Shown here piece by piece: positions 1 through 7,727 of a DNA stretch of 64,000 nt (within the stretch, counting starts at the first letter, position 1; each line of letters begins with the position of its first letter). Position numbers and translations under genes: made by a program. The stretch comes from Flavobacterium odoriferum. Lineage in GTDB: Bacteria > Bacteroidota > Bacteroidia > Flavobacteriales > Flavobacteriaceae. Below the pieces are notes generated by a model. The model was not told the DNA's origin and did not search any database. It saw nothing but the letters and a program-made list of their open reading frames with translations. The stretch covers positions 62,001 to 126,000 of the forward strand of contig NZ_JAMKFA010000001.1 of the NCBI RefSeq assembly GCF_025499515.1. Reading direction: 5' to 3'.

Positions 1-1145
1 TTTGTTTCTCTGTGGCAGTTAATACACCATCCCATTGTTAATGGAGCATGTTGTTTCATGATTTCCATTTCTTCAACTGGACCGTGACAAGTCTGACACT
101 CAACTCCTGCAACAGTTACGTGTTGAGAGTGATTGAAATAAACGTGATCTGGTAAATTATGGATTCTAACCCATTTTACCGGTTTAGTTTTTCCTGTATA
201 TTTTTGTAAAGATTTGTCCCATCCAACAGCATCATATAATTTAGCAATTTCACCATCGTAAAATACTTTAGAATGCTCTTCAGTTGCAGTAGTTTCAGCT
301 ACTTCACTAATGTTTTTGTGACAGTTCATACACACATTCAACGAAGGAATATTAGAATGTTTTCCAACTCTTGCAGCAGAGTGACAGTATTTACAGTCAA
401 TTCCATTTTCACCAGCATGAATTCTGTGTGAATAGTGAATTGGTTGCACTGGCTCATATCCTTGGTCTACACCAATTTGCATCATCCATCCGTATGCAAA
501 ATAAGCAGAAACCAACAATAACAAGATTGCAGAAACTAATACTAAGAATTGATTTTTAGCAAACGCTCTGAAAACATTCATTAATGAACGATTTTTTTGC
601 ACTACCTCTAATCCTTTAGCATCAGCAATTTTAGTTAACATGTTATACACTAAGAATAACATAACAATTAACATTGCCATTACTAATGTAAGCACTCCTA
701 AAATCACATTGTTAGAAACACCAGAATCACTTGGTTCACCAACAACTTGAGTTCCTGGAGCAGGAGTTGGAGCAGCAGGAGCTGGCTCAGAAGTATAAGC
801 TAAAATATTGTCAATATCTTCATTTGACAATTGTGGAAATGCAGTCATTGGAACTTTGTTGTTCTCTTCAAAAACTTTGACAGCTTGCGCATCTCCTGAC
901 TTGATTAAATCTCCACTGTTTTTAACCCACTTGTACAGCCATTCTTTGTCGTACTTAGCTTCAACTCCACGAAGTGCAGGACCCGTAGACTTTGCATCTA
1001 ATTTGTGACAAGCAGCACAATTGGTATTAAAAAGCTCTTTACCTTTTGCAACATCTTGAGAAAATGCTGATAAAGAAGTTAGTAGCACGAATGCTAAACT
1101 GAAGAAAATCTTTGAAAACGATTTATGGTTACCCACCTTTTTCAT
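1..1145 (-). CDS. actA: Alternative complex III pentaheme cytochrome c subunit ActA (3' part missing)
   Basis: Partial gene running off the left edge; about 381 codons are present from the ATG at 1145. A signal peptide (residues 1-30) is followed by a monoheme domain with CAACH at 43-47, a Pro/Ala-rich linker, two membrane segments (about 145-167 and 200-218), and then CxxCH motifs CKYCH (about 250), CMNCH (about 272), CQTCH (about 350) and CINCH (about 375). Five heme sites plus this membrane layout match ActA of alternative complex III, the quinol-oxidising complex that replaces bc1 in many Bacteroidota; the N-terminal monoheme fusion is common in flavobacteria. The rest of the act operon is expected to the left. 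The protein would sit in the inner membrane with its hemes in the periplasm. A different multiheme cytochrome is possible but less likely. Confidence 0.88.
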   Translation of the reverse strand, partial: MKKVGNHKSFSKIFFSLAFVLLTSLSAFSQDVAKGKELFNTNCAACHKLDAKSTGPALRGVEAKYDKEWLYKWVKNSGDLIKSGDAQAVKVFEENNKVPMTAFPQLSNEDIDNILAYTSEPAPAAPTPAPGTQVVGEPSDSGVSNNVILGVLTLVMAMLIVMLFLVYNMLTKIADAKGLEVVQKNRSLMNVFRAFAKNQFLVLVSAILLLLVSAYFAYGWMMQIGVDQGYEPVQPIHYSHRIHAGENGIDCKYCHSAARVGKHSNIPSLNVCMNCHKNISEVAETTATEEHSKVFYDGEIAKLYDAVGWDKSLQKYTGKTKPVKWVRIHNLPDHVYFNHSQHVTVAGVECQTCHGPVEEMEIMKQHAPLTMGWCINCHRET

Positions 1146-1228
1146 ATTTAAAATGATTATCGACTAATTTTTGGTATGATTTTAGTATTACTTACCAAAA
1201 ACAACACGTTATTTTTTCAAAACTCCGA

Positions 1229-1236
1229 CAAAAATA
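1229..1236 (-). promoter_or_regulatory. -7 promoter element of actA
   Basis: TATTTTTG on the minus strand matches the Bacteroidota -7 consensus TAnnTTTG, 84 bases before the actA start. No convincing -33 TTTG lies at the usual distance, so this is a weak call. Confidence 0.45.
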
Positions 1237-1334
1237 CAATATTAGAACTATTATTAAAACCTTAATTTTATCTTAAAACATAATTTATACTTATTCTAAA
1301 TAATTTTATTTCTATCGCATATAAACATAAATTG

Positions 1335-1342
1335 TATTTTTG
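1335..1342 (+). promoter_or_regulatory. -7 promoter element of the SPOR gene
   Basis: TATTTTTG on the plus strand matches TAnnTTTG and lies 19 bases before the ATG at 1361, giving a leader of roughly a dozen bases. The -33 region has only a T-rich stretch. The 215-base divergent interval 1146-1360 otherwise holds nothing recognisable. Confidence 0.5.
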
Positions 1343-1360
1343 TATTAAAATAAATTCAAA

Positions 1361-1753
1361 ATGAGAAATTTAACCAAACATAAGTCATTGTTTTTCTTAT
1401 TAGTATGTACTCTATATGGCATTAATAGCTATTCACAAGAAGGAAGAACAACACTTTCTCAAGATTTGAAAATAGAGCAATTATTAAAAGAAAAAAGAAA
1501 AATTAATCAAAATATTTCTACAAATGAATCGTATAAAATTCAAATATTTTATGGGAATAGTGACGATTCGAAAAAGAAATTGCAAGAATTTAGAAGGGAA
1601 TTTAAAGAAATTGATGGCACTATAGTGTATACAAATCCGAACTTTAAAGTTTGGGTTGGAAACTTTGAAACTCGACTAGAAGTAGAAAAAGCGATGTTAG
1701 AAATTAAAAAAAAATATCCGACTGCTTTACTTATCAAACCTTCAAAACAATAA
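1361..1753 (+). CDS. SPOR domain-containing periplasmic protein
   Basis: A 130-residue exported protein. Residues 1-26 form a signal peptide ending ...SYSQ, followed by a short charged, helix-prone stretch and a C-terminal SPOR domain (about 56-127) containing YKIQIFYG at its first strand and the typical ending with FKVWVGNF and LLIKPSK. SPOR domains bind denuded glycan strands of peptidoglycan, so a role in cell-wall or division-site localisation is inferred. It is a single-gene transcript: its own -7 element lies just upstream and a strong terminator follows. It is transcribed divergently from actA, which says little about function. The exact role is unknown. Confidence 0.85.
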   Translation: MRNLTKHKSLFFLLVCTLYGINSYSQEGRTTLSQDLKIEQLLKEKRKINQNISTNESYKIQIFYGNSDDSKKKLQEFRREFKEIDGTIVYTNPNFKVWVGNFETRLEVEKAMLEIKKKYPTALLIKPSKQ

Positions 1754-1764
1754 ATTTTAGACAT

Positions 1765-1797
1765 AAAAAAAGCCTTGCAATTGCAAGGCTTTTTTTA
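1765..1797. terminator. Bidirectional terminator between the SPOR gene and infB
   Basis: A perfect 20-base palindrome (AGCCTTGCAA at 1771-1780 with TTGCAAGGCT at 1781-1790) is flanked by A7 and T7 runs, so it can terminate both convergent transcripts. Confidence 0.93.
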
Positions 1798-1813
1798 TGA
1801 TTGAAACTATTAA

Positions 1814-4612
1814 TTACTTCAATTTTTTCTTTACTTCAACTTCTTGGAAAGCTTCGATTAAATCGTACTCTTTAATATCATTGTAGTTTTTAATCTGCAT
1901 ACCACAATCGTATCCTTTAGAAACTTCTTTAACATCATCTTTGAAACGTTTTAAAGTAGCTAATTCACCAGTATAGATTACAACACCTTCTCTGATTAAA
2001 CGGATTTTAGAGTTTCTAAATATTTTACCATCAGTAACCATACATCCTGCTATAGAACCTACTTTAGTTACTTTGAAAATTTCTCTAATTTCTGCCGTTC
2101 CGGTGATTTCTTCTTTCATTTCTGGAGACAACATTCCTTCCATAGCATCTCTTAAGTCATCAATTGCATCGTAAATAATTGAATAGTTACGGATGTCAAT
2201 TTCTTCTTTGTCTGCTAATTGTTTTGCATTTCCTTGCGGACGAACGTTAAATCCGATAATAATTGCATCAGAAGCTGAAGCTAACAATACGTCAGATTCG
2301 GTAATTGCTCCAACACCTTTATGTATAATGTTAATTTGAATTTCTTCTGTAGATAATTTAGAGAATGAATCTGCCAATGCTTCAACAGAACCATCCACAT
2401 CTCCTTTAAGGATAATGTTCAATTCTTTAAATTGTCCTAATGCGATACGACGACCAATTTCGGCAAGTGTAATGTGTTTTTGTGTACGAACAGATTGCTC
2501 GCGTTGTAATTGCGTACGTTTTGCTGCAATTTGTTTTGCTTCTCTTTCATCTTCGTAAACATTAAATTTATCACCTGCTGTTGGCGCACCATCTAAACCT
2601 AATACTGATACTGGAGTTGATGGACCCGCAACTTTGACTTGATTTCCTCTTTCGTCAAACATGGCTCTAATTTTACCATGATTTTTTCCAGCTAAAACAT
2701 AATCTCCAATACGAAGTGTTCCTGCTTGTACTAAAATTGTTGACACATAACCTCTACCTTTATCTAATTGTGCTTCCACAACTGTTCCAAGTGCAGGTTT
2801 ATTTGGATTAGCAGTAAGTTCTAAAACTTCTGCTTCTAATAATACTTTTTCTAATAATTCTGGCACTCCTTGACCAAATTTAGCTGAAATATCGTGTGAT
2901 TGATATTTTCCACCCCAATCTTCAACTAAAAGATTCATTCCTGCTAATTGCTCTTTAATTTTTTCAGGATTTGCATTTGGCTTATCCACTTTATTAATAG
3001 CAAAAATCATTGGAACACCTGCTGCTTGAGCATGACTGATTGCTTCTTTTGTTTGAGGCATGATATCATCATCGGCAGCTACTACAATAATAGCAATATC
3101 GGTTACTTGAGCTCCACGTGCACGCATCGCGGTAAAAGCCTCGTGACCCGGTGTATCTAAGAATGTGATTTTTTCTCCACCCTCTAAAATTACCCCATAA
3201 GCTCCAATATGTTGTGTAATTCCTCCTGATTCACCCGCAATAACGTTTGCTTTACGAATGTAATCTAGTAACGAAGTTTTACCGTGGTCAACGTGCCCCA
3301 TTACAGTAACAATTGGTGCTCTGTGAACTAAATCTTCTGGATTATCTTGAATAACTTCAGCAGCTTCTTCAATATCAGTAGTAATAAATTCTACTTCAAA
3401 ACCAAATTCATCTGCTACAATAGATAATGTTTCCGCATCTAAACGCTGGTTCATAGTAACCATGATTCCAAGCGACATACATGTTCCGATTACTTTTGTA
3501 ATTGGCACATCCATTAAAGATGCAATTTCACCAACAGTAACAAATTCGGTTACTTTTAATGTTTTGCTTCCTTCTTCTTGCGCTTGCAATTCATCATCAA
3601 CACGTTGACGGTGAGAATCTCTCTTATCTCTACGATATTTCGAAGATTTTGATTTATTCCCCTTACCTTGAAGTCTTTCTAATGTTTCTTTAATTTGGTT
3701 TTTAACATCCTCTTCAGAAGGCTCTACCTTTTGAATAATTGGTTTTTTACCTTTATTAAATCCGCCACCAGCTGCGCCACCTTTTACAAACTCTTTTTTA
3801 GGGCCACCACCTTGGTTGTTAGTTCCAGGAGCACCCGGAGTCCCAGGTTTGATGATTCTTTTACGTTTGTTTTTATTGTTTGCTGCATTTGATCCACCAG
3901 CATTTTGTGCTTGAGGAGTTCCTGGTTTTTTGATATCTTTTTTAGGATCTTCTTTTTTCTTTTTTGGTTTATCAAATTGAGATAAATCAATTTTTTGACC
4001 TGTAAAAGTAGCTCCAGAAAGTTTTTGATATTGTGTTTCAATTTTAACTTCGCCTTCTTCTGTTGTTTCTGAAACTGGTTCGATGACTGGTTTAACAATT
4101 TCAACTTTCTTAGGCGCTTGTTTTTCCTCTTTATGTTCTTTTACTTCTTCTGAAATTTTTACTTCAGGAGTAGTTTTTACCTCTGGTGTTTGAGGTGCAA
4201 CTTCTTTTTGTTCAGAAACAGGAGCTTCAGAAATAACATTTTGTTTTTTAGGGTCTAATTCTATTTTTCCAACTGCTTTTGGGGCAGTTACAACAGCTTT
4301 AGCTTTAATAACTTCTTGTCTTTGACGTTCTTCTTCCTGCAAACGTTTAGCTTCTTGTTCTTTTTCAAGTTCACGTTTAAGCGCCTCTTTCTCTTTTCTT
4401 TTTTCTTCACTTACTTCAAGAGAGGCAACCTTATTCCCTTTGTCAGCAGAAAATTGACCGCATAAGACTTTATATTCCTCTTGTGATATTTTAGCGTTTG
4501 GACTTGACTCAATTTCATGACCCTTTTCTTTAAGAAAATCCACAGCTCTATCAAGAGAAATATTTAACTCCCTTAAAATCTTGTTTATTCTTATTACTCT
4601 TTCTTCAGACAT
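1814..4612 (-). CDS. infB: Translation initiation factor IF-2
   Basis: 932 residues. IF-2 is the GTPase that places fMet-tRNA on the 30S subunit and promotes subunit joining. The N-terminal IF2_N helix region (1-60) is followed by a long low-complexity section rich in Lys, Glu, Pro and Gly (about 70-340), then the G domain near residue 437 with GHVDHGKTS (G1), GITQHIGAY (switch I), DTPGHEAF (G3) and NKVDKP (G4), then beta-barrel domains and the C2 tRNA-binding domain ending ...VKKKLK. It is the last gene of the rimP-nusA-infB operon, 49 bases after nusA, and ends at the strong terminator 1765-1797. The length fits the long IF-2 of Bacteroidota. Confidence 0.98.
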   Translation of the reverse strand: MSEERVIRINKILRELNISLDRAVDFLKEKGHEIESSPNAKISQEEYKVLCGQFSADKGNKVASLEVSEEKRKEKEALKRELEKEQEAKRLQEEERQRQEVIKAKAVVTAPKAVGKIELDPKKQNVISEAPVSEQKEVAPQTPEVKTTPEVKISEEVKEHKEEKQAPKKVEIVKPVIEPVSETTEEGEVKIETQYQKLSGATFTGQKIDLSQFDKPKKKKEDPKKDIKKPGTPQAQNAGGSNAANNKNKRKRIIKPGTPGAPGTNNQGGGPKKEFVKGGAAGGGFNKGKKPIIQKVEPSEEDVKNQIKETLERLQGKGNKSKSSKYRRDKRDSHRQRVDDELQAQEEGSKTLKVTEFVTVGEIASLMDVPITKVIGTCMSLGIMVTMNQRLDAETLSIVADEFGFEVEFITTDIEEAAEVIQDNPEDLVHRAPIVTVMGHVDHGKTSLLDYIRKANVIAGESGGITQHIGAYGVILEGGEKITFLDTPGHEAFTAMRARGAQVTDIAIIVVAADDDIMPQTKEAISHAQAAGVPMIFAINKVDKPNANPEKIKEQLAGMNLLVEDWGGKYQSHDISAKFGQGVPELLEKVLLEAEVLELTANPNKPALGTVVEAQLDKGRGYVSTILVQAGTLRIGDYVLAGKNHGKIRAMFDERGNQVKVAGPSTPVSVLGLDGAPTAGDKFNVYEDEREAKQIAAKRTQLQREQSVRTQKHITLAEIGRRIALGQFKELNIILKGDVDGSVEALADSFSKLSTEEIQINIIHKGVGAITESDVLLASASDAIIIGFNVRPQGNAKQLADKEEIDIRNYSIIYDAIDDLRDAMEGMLSPEMKEEITGTAEIREIFKVTKVGSIAGCMVTDGKIFRNSKIRLIREGVVIYTGELATLKRFKDDVKEVSKGYDCGMQIKNYNDIKEYDLIEAFQEVEVKKKLK

Positions 4613-4661
4613 ATAATCTTTTTAAAATTCTTCTTTGTTGTGTGTTGTTTAAATTATTAGG

Positions 4662-5903
4662 TTATCCTTCTAATTCCGTTTTTAGTATGTTCATAACATC
4701 CATAATCGTTTCTTCTTCAAGATCAGTTCTTCTAACTAAATCAGCAACATCTTGCTTAAGAACACTTCTTGCTGTGTCTAAACCAATTTTTTCAAACTCC
4801 TCGATAATCCATCCATCGATTTCATCTGAAAATTCTCTTAATTCAACATCATCTTCTTCTTCTGTAGCACCTTCACGAATTACATCTATTTCGTAACCTG
4901 TTAATAAACTTGCTAATTTAATGTTATTTCCACCTCTTCCGATTGCTTTTGAAACTTCTTCAATTTTTAAGAACACTTCGGCAGTTTTAGCTTCTTCGTC
5001 TATTTTAACTGAAGATACTTTTGCAGGGCTTAATGCTCTTGTAATGTATAACTGAGGATTTGTTGTAAAATTGATAACGTCAATGTTTTCGTTACCTAAT
5101 TCGCGAACAATTCCATGAATACGAGAACCTTTCATTCCTACACATGCTCCAACTGGATCAATTCTATCATCATAAGAATCTACTGCCACTTTTGCTTTTT
5201 CACCTGGAATACGAACTACTTTTTTGATGGTAATTAAGCCATCGAATACTTCTGGAATTTCTTGTTCAAATAATTTTTCAAGAAAATCTGGAGCAGTTCT
5301 TGACATTATAATTTGAGGCTTATTGCCTTTCAATTCCACGTTTTCAATAACTCCTCTTACATTATCTCCTTTTTTGAAATAATCATTTGGAATTTGTTTT
5401 TCTTTTGGCAAAACTATTTCGTTTCCTTCATCATCCATCAAAATTACAGCTTTTGGACGAACATGATGCACTTCTGCTGTATAAATATCACCAATTAAAT
5501 CTTTAAATTGCTTGTAAAGATTTGTATTATCGTGTTCATGGATTTTAGAAATTAAGTTTTGACGTAATGCCAAAATAGCTCTTCTTCCTAATTGGAATAA
5601 TTTTACTTCTTCAGAAACATCTTCACCAACTTCAAAATCTGGCTCAATTTTTCTTGCTTCAGATAAAGAAATTTCAGAATTTTCATCTTCTACCTCACCA
5701 TCTTCTACTACAACACGATTTCTCCAAATTTCCATATCTCCTTTATCAGGATTTATGATAATATCGAAGTTATCATCTGAACCATATTTCTTTTTTAATG
5801 CATTTCTAAACACATCTTCTAAAATTGCCATTAGGGTAACTCTATCAATGAGTTTGTCGTCTTTAAATTCCGAAAACGATTCAATTAATGCAATATTTTC
5901 CAT
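4662..5903 (-). CDS. nusA: Transcription termination/antitermination factor NusA
   Basis: 413 residues. NusA binds RNA polymerase and modulates pausing, termination and antitermination. Order of domains: N-terminal polymerase-binding domain (1-125, including NLISKIHEHDN), S1 domain (about 130-200), KH1 (about 210-280, with DPVGACVGMKGSRI) and KH2 (about 285-345, with EVSKAIGRGGNNIKLAS). After KH2 there is a short acidic helical tail rather than the two AR repeats of E. coli, as usual in Bacteroidota. It lies 14 bases after rimP and 49 bases before infB, the classic operon order. Probably autoregulated through the leader upstream of rimP (inference). Confidence 0.98.
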   Translation of the reverse strand: MENIALIESFSEFKDDKLIDRVTLMAILEDVFRNALKKKYGSDDNFDIIINPDKGDMEIWRNRVVVEDGEVEDENSEISLSEARKIEPDFEVGEDVSEEVKLFQLGRRAILALRQNLISKIHEHDNTNLYKQFKDLIGDIYTAEVHHVRPKAVILMDDEGNEIVLPKEKQIPNDYFKKGDNVRGVIENVELKGNKPQIIMSRTAPDFLEKLFEQEIPEVFDGLITIKKVVRIPGEKAKVAVDSYDDRIDPVGACVGMKGSRIHGIVRELGNENIDVINFTTNPQLYITRALSPAKVSSVKIDEEAKTAEVFLKIEEVSKAIGRGGNNIKLASLLTGYEIDVIREGATEEEDDVELREFSDEIDGWIIEEFEKIGLDTARSVLKQDVADLVRRTDLEEETIMDVMNILKTELEG

Positions 5904-5917
5904 GTCAACTCTTTATT

Positions 5918-6385
5918 TTAAAATGATACTATAACAATTGCTTCTTTAATACTTTCGTAAGGTAATTCTAGTTTTTTATCCACTGTTTCTTTACCCTTAC
6001 CTATTTTTTTTGGCTCTCTAGCTTGCCATTCTAAAGTAATTTTTTCATCATCTACCGCAGTTAATTTTGCTTCGATTTCTTCTGATGAAATTGTTTTTAC
6101 TTTTAAATTTCTACCTAAATTTTTTTTGTATTGTCTTACAAATTTCAACGGACTTGATAATCCTGCCGAAGCTACTTCTAAAGAAAAATCTTGTTCTTCT
6201 CTATCTAAATCTGCTTCAACTGCTCTACTTACATCGATACAATCTTGCAAGCTTACACCATTATCACCATCTAAAACAATGCTTATTTTATTAGCATCAT
6301 TGATAGACAAATCAATTAAAAAAAGATGTGAACGCTCTATTAAAGCGCCATCTAACAATTCCTGAACCTTATTCTTAAACGCCAT
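5918..6385 (-). CDS. rimP: Ribosome maturation factor RimP
   Basis: 155 residues from the ATG at 6385, which begins [11 protein letters not shown]. An in-frame ATG seven codons upstream (6406) is rejected because it falls inside a leader hairpin. RimP assists 30S assembly. The N-terminal domain has [24 protein letters not shown] with the conserved Asp-Gly turn, then [15 protein letters not shown], then the C-terminal SH3-like domain about 85-155. First gene of rimP-nusA-infB; its leader carries a hairpin plus U-tract (6396-6420). Confidence 0.96.
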   Translation of the reverse strand: MAFKNKVQELLDGALIERSHLFLIDLSINDANKISIVLDGDNGVSLQDCIDVSRAVEADLDREEQDFSLEVASAGLSSPLKFVRQYKKNLGRNLKVKTISSEEIEAKLTAVDDEKITLEWQAREPKKIGKGKETVDKKLELPYESIKEAIVIVSF

Positions 6386-6395
6386 ATTTTTTATA

Positions 6396-6420
6396 AAAAG
6401 AGGCACGCTCAGCGTGCCTC
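6396..6420 (-). promoter_or_regulatory. Terminator-like hairpin in the rimP-nusA-infB leader
   Basis: On the minus strand GAGGCACGCT pairs with AGCGTGCCTC (arms 6411-6420 and 6400-6409) and is followed by five U residues, ending 11 bases before the rimP ATG. The neighbouring gene is divergent, so no other transcript needs a terminator here. It is placed and built like an attenuator for the nusA operon. Whether it terminates in vivo cannot be seen. Confidence 0.7.
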
Positions 6421-6445
6421 ATAATCCTGTCCTTTAATAACACTG

Positions 6446-6453
6446 CAAATATA
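6446..6453 (-). promoter_or_regulatory. -7 promoter element of rimP-nusA-infB
   Basis: TATATTTG (minus strand) matches TAnnTTTG and is followed by GCAGTG. Transcription would start near 6439, giving a leader of about 54 bases that contains the hairpin at 6396-6420. Confidence 0.6.
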
Positions 6454-6553
6454 CAAATTATTTTCAATTAAAAAAAACATTGTTAGTTTGGATATTTTTT
6501 GTAATTTTATAGTGTAATTTATTTACGCATTAAAAATAACCTAAAACAAACTT

Positions 6554-7378
6554 ATGAAACGAATTTTAGTACCAACCGACTTTTCTAAACATGCCGAATA
6601 TGCTTTAAAGGTAGCTGCGCAAATTGCTAAAAAAAATGACGGTGAAATTTTTTTAGTTCACATGTTAGAATTGCCAACTTCTGGAAATGACGCAATTTCT
6701 ACAGCTCACGAAATACCTGAATTGATGCTTTTTAAAAATGCCGCTATCAATAAATTAGACTCTTTAATGGAATCTGACTTTCTTAATGGGGTTAAAATTT
6801 CAAAAATTATTCAATTTGAAATGGCTTTTGATGGTATTGTAAAATATGCTAAATCACACGATATTGATTTAATTGTCATGGGTTCACATGGCGCAAGTGG
6901 ATTCCAAGAGATGTTTATTGGCTCTAACACTGAAAAAGTAGTTAGAAACTCTGAGGCTCCAGTTTTAGTAATTAAAAGAGAAGAAGAAAAATTCAGTGCA
7001 AGTAAATTTGTTTTTGCTTCTGACTTTTCTGATGAAGCTAAAAAACCTTTCGAAAAAGCATTTTCTTTTGCACAAGGATTTGGAGCACATTTACATTTAG
7101 TAAACATCAACACTCCTAACAATTTTAAATCAACTAAAGTGGCTCAACAAACCATGAATGATTTTCTTGCTGGAACTGAAACAACTAACATAACTTCACA
7201 CATTTATAATGATGTAAATGTTGAAAAAGGAATCTTACATTTTGCAAAAAGTATTGATGCAGATTTAATTGGAATGAGTACTCATGGAAGAAAAGGCCTA
7301 TCACACTTCTTTAATGGAAGTATTAGCGAAGACTTAGTAAATCATGCAAAAAGACCAGTTATTACATTTAAAATATAA
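6554..7378 (+). CDS. Universal stress protein, tandem UspA domains
   Basis: 274 residues made of two UspA folds. Domain 1 (1-142) opens with KRILVPTDFSKHAEYALK and closes with the ATP-binding type loop GSHGASGFQEMFIGSNTEKVVRNSEAPVLVI. Domain 2 (about 150-274) opens with KFVFASDFSDEAKKPFEKA and has GMSTHGRKGLSHFFNGSISEDLVNHAKRPVI, with the matching G-x2-G-x9-G(S) pattern. Such proteins bind ATP or AMP and support stress survival; the specific trigger is unknown. Monocistronic, with a strong terminator at 7400-7432, divergent from the rimP operon. Confidence 0.93.
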   Translation: MKRILVPTDFSKHAEYALKVAAQIAKKNDGEIFLVHMLELPTSGNDAISTAHEIPELMLFKNAAINKLDSLMESDFLNGVKISKIIQFEMAFDGIVKYAKSHDIDLIVMGSHGASGFQEMFIGSNTEKVVRNSEAPVLVIKREEEKFSASKFVFASDFSDEAKKPFEKAFSFAQGFGAHLHLVNINTPNNFKSTKVAQQTMNDFLAGTETTNITSHIYNDVNVEKGILHFAKSIDADLIGMSTHGRKGLSHFFNGSISEDLVNHAKRPVITFKI

Positions 7379-7399
7379 CTCCCATTTTTATATATTATA

Positions 7400-7432
7400 A
7401 AAAAAGACCTCAATTATAGAGGTCTTTTTTTA
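7400..7432 (+). terminator. Terminator of the universal stress protein gene
   Basis: GACCTC (7406-7411) pairs with GAGGTC (7419-7424) around an AATTATA loop, followed by T7. A-rich flanks also make it able to stop transcripts from tRNA-Gln on the other strand. Confidence 0.9.
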
Positions 7433-7502
7433 TTTGTATAAATCTACAAATCAATCACATAGTGAAATAAAAAAACTCCACTTATTTCTAAGCGGAGTTT
7501 TG

Positions 7503-7573
7503 TTGGCCCACAAGGACTCGAACCTTGAATGACGGTACCAAAAACCGGAGTGTTACCATTACACCATGGGCCA
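7503..7573 (-). tRNA. tRNA-Gln (anticodon UUG)
   Basis: On the minus strand a full cloverleaf can be folded: acceptor TGGCCCA with TGGGCCA, D arm GTGT-AATGGTA-ACAC, anticodon loop TTTTGGT with anticodon TTG, T arm CAAGG-TTCGAGT-CCTTG, discriminator A. The anticodon stem has one mismatched outer pair. The 3' CCA is not encoded. U at position 1 is typical of tRNA-Gln. Confidence 0.96.
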
Positions 7574-7602
7574 ATACCTAACAACCTTTTCGATTGCGAG
7601 TG

Positions 7603-7633
7603 CAAATGTAATGCATATTTTTTATTCTGCAAA
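7603..7633 (-). promoter_or_regulatory. Promoter of tRNA-Gln
   Basis: TTTG (7630-7633) and TACATTTG (7603-7610) on the minus strand are separated by exactly 19 bases. The bases after the -7 box read GCACTCGCAATC and are identical to those of the tRNA-Asp promoter. Confidence 0.88.
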
Positions 7634-7727
7634 TTTTTCTAAAAAAAATATTAAAAAATTAATTTAACATTTTATGTAAACAAAAAAATAGTTTCTTTGT
7701 AGTTGAAATTCAGAAACCAATTTTTTT

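Noticed and set aside
3784..4104. Open frame of 106 codons antiparallel-phase within infB
   Set aside because: It is a shadow of the low-complexity Lys/Glu-rich region of IF-2 on the same strand in another frame; no family features.
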